From contig CALDGN010000206.1 of assembly GCA_937942965.1 (NCBI GenBank), forward strand, positions 1-15,352: a DNA stretch of 15,352 nt. The letters run 5' to 3'. The notes beneath the pieces are model-generated. The model had not been told where the DNA came from, did not search any database, and worked only from the letters and a program-made list of their open reading frames with translations. The position numbers were made by a program, and so were the translations under genes. Numbering within the stretch: the stretch's first letter is position 1; each line of letters begins with the position of its first letter. The DNA is from an uncultured Acidimicrobiales bacterium. GTDB taxonomy: Bacteria > Actinomycetota > Acidimicrobiia > Acidimicrobiales > UBA10347. Of this stretch, positions 11,990 through 15,352 are shown in pieces.

Positions 11990-13744
11990 ATGACCAAGCC
12001 GTGGATCGTTTCGACGACGCCGCACGAAAAGTTCAACTTCTACACGCGAGCCAACGTTGGCGAGGTCTTCCCTGACCCCGTCTCGCCGCTGTCGTTCGAG
12101 TGGTTCGAAGGACCTGACGGCATCGGTGGTTCCGAGATCGGCTTCCGCGAGGCGTACTACCGCATCGGTGTCATGACGCCCGACGAGCTGCCGCCCGACC
12201 GTGCCGTGTTCCTCGGCGTGACCAACGGCTACGCCTACCTCAATGCCTCCGCGCTGCGACTGCTCGGACACCGTGCGCCTGGCATGACCTACAAGGACAT
12301 CGACGATTCGTTCTTCGGCGATGCACCAGGTGTGCCCGAGTTCATCCCAGGGCCTGGCGATGACCGCCCCGAGCTCACCGAGAAGATCGCCGAGACCTTT
12401 GGCTGGGTGCTCACGACGACCGAGATCCCGAACGCGCTCGCCGACGAGAAGATGTTGAACCAGATGCGGGCCGATCGGCCTGACTTCTCGGCGATGTCGG
12501 ATCGCGAGCTCTATGACTGGGTCTGGGCAAACTTCACCGATCACTTCGCTCGCTTGTTCGAAGAGCACATTTTCGTCAGCTTCCTTGCGACGCTGCCCAT
12601 CGGCATCATCACCGCTGTCTGTACCGCCGTCGGCAAGCCCGAAGCCACCCTTCGTCTGCTGGCTGGTCTCGGCGACGTTGAGTCGGCCGCACCGTCGATG
12701 GCGATGTGGGATCTCGGCCGCATCGTTGCTGGCAGCGATCACCTGAACGCGCTCTTCGACGAAGGCAGCACGGGCCTGGCCGACAAGCTCGCCGCCAGCG
12801 ATCACGCCGATGCGGCAACGTTCAACGAGTCATTCGCGACCTTCACGTACAACTACGGCGCCCGCGGCCCGAACGAGTGGGAAGTCCGCTCGCCGACGTG
12901 GGAAACCGACCCCGACCTTGCGCTGGCCGCAATCGACCGCATGCGCCTCTCCCCCGAAGACTCCGCGCCTCAGGGACGCAACGCCGAACGTGCCTCCGAG
13001 CGCCAAGAACTCGGCACCGAGATCGCAGCGATGATCGAAGGCGACCCCGAAGCGCACGGCCAGTTCATGGCCGCGCTTCACGCAGCCACGGTCTTCATGC
13101 CAGGTCGCGAGCGCACCAAGACGAACTGCATCAAGCTCATCCAAGAAGCCCGCATGGCGCTTCGTGAGTGGGGTCGCCGCTGCGTCGCTGCTGGCACGTT
13201 CCCGTTCGTGAACAGCTACGGCCTGATGACCCGAGCCGAGACCGAACAGTTCCTCGACGACCCGACCGGTTGGCACGACACCCTCGCCGAGCGCGAGCAG
13301 CACATGAAAGACGTCGGCGCACTCCAGGAGCCGTTCATCCTGGTCGGCGAAGGTGGACCGATCACCGATCTGACCCGCCGCGATGCCGTCGAGACCGTTG
13401 ACCTGACCGGCGGCCAGTCGGTCCAAGGCGTGCCCGGCTGCCCCGGCAACGCCCGTGGCATCGCCCGCATCGTGCTCGACTCGTTCGACCCGACTGCTCT
13501 TGAGCCCGGCGACATCCTGGTTGCGCCGATCACCGATCCATCGTGGACGCCGTTGTTCGTCCCCGCGGCTGGCGTGGTCGTCGATGTGGGCGCTCCGCTG
13601 AGTCACGCAATCATCGTGAGCCGCGAGCTCGGCATCCCGTGCGTGGTCTCGGCAACCGACGCCACCAAGATCATCCCCGATGGCGCCTTGATCGAAGTCA
13701 ATGGCGACACCGGAGAAGTCTCGGTGATCGAGCTCCCCGCCTAA
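11990..13744 (+). CDS. PEP-utilizing enzyme mobile (phosphohistidine) domain protein
   Basis: A 584-aa protein whose C-terminal ~90 residues form a PEP-utilizing mobile domain. It has PGNARGIARI near residue 485, GDILVAPITDPSWTPLF, and the swivelling histidine motif SHAIIVSRELGIPCVV with H539. The preceding ~450 residues resemble the substrate-binding part seen in rifampicin phosphotransferase- and PEP-synthase-like proteins, but the ATP-grasp domain (PPDK N-terminal) is absent. A partner kinase domain would have to be encoded elsewhere, as in split phenylphosphate synthase. GGGGGA precedes the ATG. The 67-nt gap upstream holds a small hairpin CGTTC-GGGG-GAACG (11936-11949). No role is assigned beyond phosphoryl transfer. 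Confidence 0.88.
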   Translation: MTKPWIVSTTPHEKFNFYTRANVGEVFPDPVSPLSFEWFEGPDGIGGSEIGFREAYYRIGVMTPDELPPDRAVFLGVTNGYAYLNASALRLLGHRAPGMTYKDIDDSFFGDAPGVPEFIPGPGDDRPELTEKIAETFGWVLTTTEIPNALADEKMLNQMRADRPDFSAMSDRELYDWVWANFTDHFARLFEEHIFVSFLATLPIGIITAVCTAVGKPEATLRLLAGLGDVESAAPSMAMWDLGRIVAGSDHLNALFDEGSTGLADKLAASDHADAATFNESFATFTYNYGARGPNEWEVRSPTWETDPDLALAAIDRMRLSPEDSAPQGRNAERASERQELGTEIAAMIEGDPEAHGQFMAALHAATVFMPGRERTKTNCIKLIQEARMALREWGRRCVAAGTFPFVNSYGLMTRAETEQFLDDPTGWHDTLAEREQHMKDVGALQEPFILVGEGGPITDLTRRDAVETVDLTGGQSVQGVPGCPGNARGIARIVLDSFDPTALEPGDILVAPITDPSWTPLFVPAAGVVVDVGAPLSHAIIVSRELGIPCVVSATDATKIIPDGALIEVNGDTGEVSVIELPA

Positions 13745-13751
13745 CCAGGCG
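13738..13751. terminator. small hairpin at the convergent stop codons
   Basis: CGCCT-AACC-AGGCG spans the TAA of the PEP-mobile-domain gene and ends 2 nt before the stop of the facing lipoprotein gene. It has only 5 bp and no T-tract, so it is a weak candidate for a shared terminator. Confidence 0.3.
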
Positions 13752-13753
13752 AG

Positions 13754-15214
13754 CTACTCCAGGCATGCAGCGACGAGGGCCGGATCGATGTCGGCCTCGT
13801 CGCTGGTCATGTCCAAACCACCGTCGACCAGGCACTGAAACTCTTCGTCGGTCATGATCTCACCGCCTTCGAAGTCACCTTCGAGCAGTTCGTCGACTTC
13901 AGCAGTCGCATCCGAGTAATCGGTGCCGTCTTCGTGATCGGCGCCGCCTTCGTCGCCGAAGACAGGCGGTTCGTTGGGTGCAGTGTCGGCGAGCTCTTGC
14001 GCGAGCGCAGCGATAGCACCGTCGGGGTCGAGGGTCGTCCGGGCCGCTTCGACCAGGGCCTCACTGTTCGCAGCGTCGAACCCGACCGCGTCGGCCACAA
14101 GTTCGGCTGGCTCTGCACCCTGTTCGATCCGGTTTGCGATGTCATCATGGCCGAGCGATCGGGCCAGCTCGACGACCGCCGCGCCCGAGGCGTACCAGCG
14201 CCCAAAGCCGAAGTGTTCCTTGACCCCGTCGTCCGGCGAGATCGAACGCCCGAAGACATTCGCCGCATAGCTCTCCGCCGTCGGTCGTGACGTCTCGATG
14301 TCGATGGCGTGTTCGATCCAGCGGGCGGTGCCCTCGTAGCGTTCCTGGTGGCCATCGAGTCGAACCCGGTCATCGCGGTCGAGACGGGATTGACGGATCG
14401 CGGCGAACCATGTCGCTGCTTCACGCTGGGCATCGCTGCCGGGCTCGGCGAGGATCGCCCGCTTCAGCGCCTCTTCTTCGAGGACGGCCAACTCGAGGTT
14501 CTGCTCGGAGTAGTCGTAGCCCTCGACGTCTTGTTCGACGAAGGCGTTCTCCACGAAGGCGCCGAATTGATAGCGGTGGAACATCTCGTGGAGCAGCGTG
14601 GCCACGTATTGCTCACCGGCGATGGCGAAGAACGGATCCTCGCCTCCAGCGACCATGAGAAAGCTGTCGACGTCGTCGATCACACGGTTGAACTCGAACG
14701 ACTGCACATCGGCGACTTGCTCCTCGATCGAGGGCTTCAGGTTGCTGATGCGGTGTATCTCTCCGGTTGCTGGGTGATCTGCGATCAGCGCTGCATCGCC
14801 CAGTTCGCTTGCCCTGGGATGGTTCACCGTGATCGCACCCGTGATCTCGCCGTCACTGCTGCGTTGCACGAGGATGACGGGATGGTCGGCGGGCACGAAG
14901 CCTGGCCACCAGTCCGCGACCGCCGGATAGGCGGCGACGAGTCTTGTTACGAGAACATCGAGGTCGGACTCGGCCGTCTCCGACCCTGCCTCGACCTCGG
15001 CGGTCGGTTCGGGCTCGGGTGCGACGGTGGGTTCCGCCACGGGGTCCGGCGTCGCAGTGGCCTCAGCCGCAACCGTCGTAGGCACAGCGGTTGGAGGTAC
15101 CGCCGTCGCTTCCGTAGCCGACGTGGCCGCGGGAGTTGTTGCAGCTGGTGTATCGGAGCCGCACGAGGCGGTCACGAGCAGCAGCACAAAAAAAATGAGT
15201 GTTGAAATTCGCAT
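13754..15214 (-). CDS. lipoprotein with HExxH zinc-metalloprotease motif
   Basis: A 486-aa exported protein. A short hydrophobic signal ends in a lipobox-like TASC, with C18 as the lipidated residue. Residues 21-82 form a low-complexity Ala/Thr/Pro/Glu linker typical of surface lipoproteins. The folded domain contains H209-E210-x2-H213 (LLHEMFHRYQF) and, about 80 residues later, YEGTARWIE with E294, a plausible third zinc ligand; this is a gluzincin-like layout. The C-terminal ~70 residues are very acidic (DEGGADHEDG, LLEGDFEGGE). A secreted zinc peptidase is the best guess. The family name was not recognised. The ATG at 15214 has only a weak Shine-Dalgarno; it is kept because the signal peptide begins there. 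Confidence 0.85.
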   Translation of the reverse strand: MRISTLIFFVLLLVTASCGSDTPAATTPAATSATEATAVPPTAVPTTVAAEATATPDPVAEPTVAPEPEPTAEVEAGSETAESDLDVLVTRLVAAYPAVADWWPGFVPADHPVILVQRSSDGEITGAITVNHPRASELGDAALIADHPATGEIHRISNLKPSIEEQVADVQSFEFNRVIDDVDSFLMVAGGEDPFFAIAGEQYVATLLHEMFHRYQFGAFVENAFVEQDVEGYDYSEQNLELAVLEEEALKRAILAEPGSDAQREAATWFAAIRQSRLDRDDRVRLDGHQERYEGTARWIEHAIDIETSRPTAESYAANVFGRSISPDDGVKEHFGFGRWYASGAAVVELARSLGHDDIANRIEQGAEPAELVADAVGFDAANSEALVEAARTTLDPDGAIAALAQELADTAPNEPPVFGDEGGADHEDGTDYSDATAEVDELLEGDFEGGEIMTDEEFQCLVDGGLDMTSDEADIDPALVAACLE

Positions 15215-15263
15215 GGCCGGACCGTGCCTGAGTCGACCTTAAGGATCGATGAGGCCGGGATCG

Positions 15264-15352
15264 CTACGTGGCCGGTGAGCGACCTGCCGCGGTCGAGTAG
15301 CCACGGAACCCGATCGAGTCCAGTACGAAGTGTGCGGCGATTGCGATAAGCG
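15264..15352 (-). CDS. C-terminal fragment of an unidentified protein (window edge)
   Basis: The last 28 codons of a minus-strand frame that enters from beyond the window: LIAIAAHFVLDSIGFRGY followed by STAAGRSPAT and TAG. The hydrophobic start and actinobacterial codon choice suggest a real C-terminus, perhaps of a membrane protein. Another frame is also open in this short stretch. It is 49 nt upstream of the lipoprotein start. Function not assignable. Confidence 0.35.
   Translation of the reverse strand, partial: LIAIAAHFVLDSIGFRGYSTAAGRSPAT

Overview
High-GC DNA with actinobacterial traits: strong Shine-Dalgarno sites on some genes and apparently leaderless starts on others, an LPXTG surface anchor, an SCO6745-type protein, and tRNA genes without an encoded CCA. 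An Acidimicrobiia-like (Ilumatobacter-type) actinobacterium is a reasonable guess, but this is inference.

Left part (about 1-4620, everything on the minus strand): an RNA-metabolism island. Read 5' to 3' on the minus strand it holds tRNA-Asn(GTT), tRNA-Arg(TCG), tRNA-Phe(GAA) and tRNA-Leu(CAG), a 43-nt hairpin, an aberrant tRNA-His(GTG)-like gene with a long variable arm, an HNH endonuclease gene, a decayed tRNA-Asn-like element, a strong candidate bacterial Y RNA (25-bp end-to-end stem enclosing a tRNA-like module with a canonical T arm), the Ro60/TROVE protein gene, and rtcB (RNA 3'-P/5'-OH ligase). A second 43-nt hairpin with the same ends follows rtcB. Near-identical palindromic repeats lie between the RNA genes. 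The parts needed for RNA surveillance (Ro60 plus Y RNA) and RNA rejoining (RtcB) therefore sit beside a tRNA array.

Middle left (4722-5198, minus): two small overlapping hypothetical genes (80 and 52 codons, ATGA overlap) followed by a hairpin plus T-rich terminator.

Middle (5261-8752, plus): a two-gene catabolic operon, a zinc MDR alcohol dehydrogenase and an enolase-superfamily (mandelate racemase type) enzyme. Next comes a separately expressed, secreted metallo-beta-lactamase-fold protein ending in an LPETG sorting signal, closed by a bidirectional hairpin terminator.

Right part (8779-15352): minus-strand SCO6745-like protein and SDR dehydrogenase; divergent plus-strand GNAT acetyltransferase and EamA transporter (probable operon); a plus-strand protein with a PEP-utilizing-enzyme phosphohistidine domain but no ATP-grasp part; a convergent minus-strand lipoprotein with a zinc-protease HExxH motif; and the C-terminal end of an unidentified minus-strand gene at the window edge. 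This half looks like ordinary chromosomal metabolism. The interest is concentrated in the left 5 kb.
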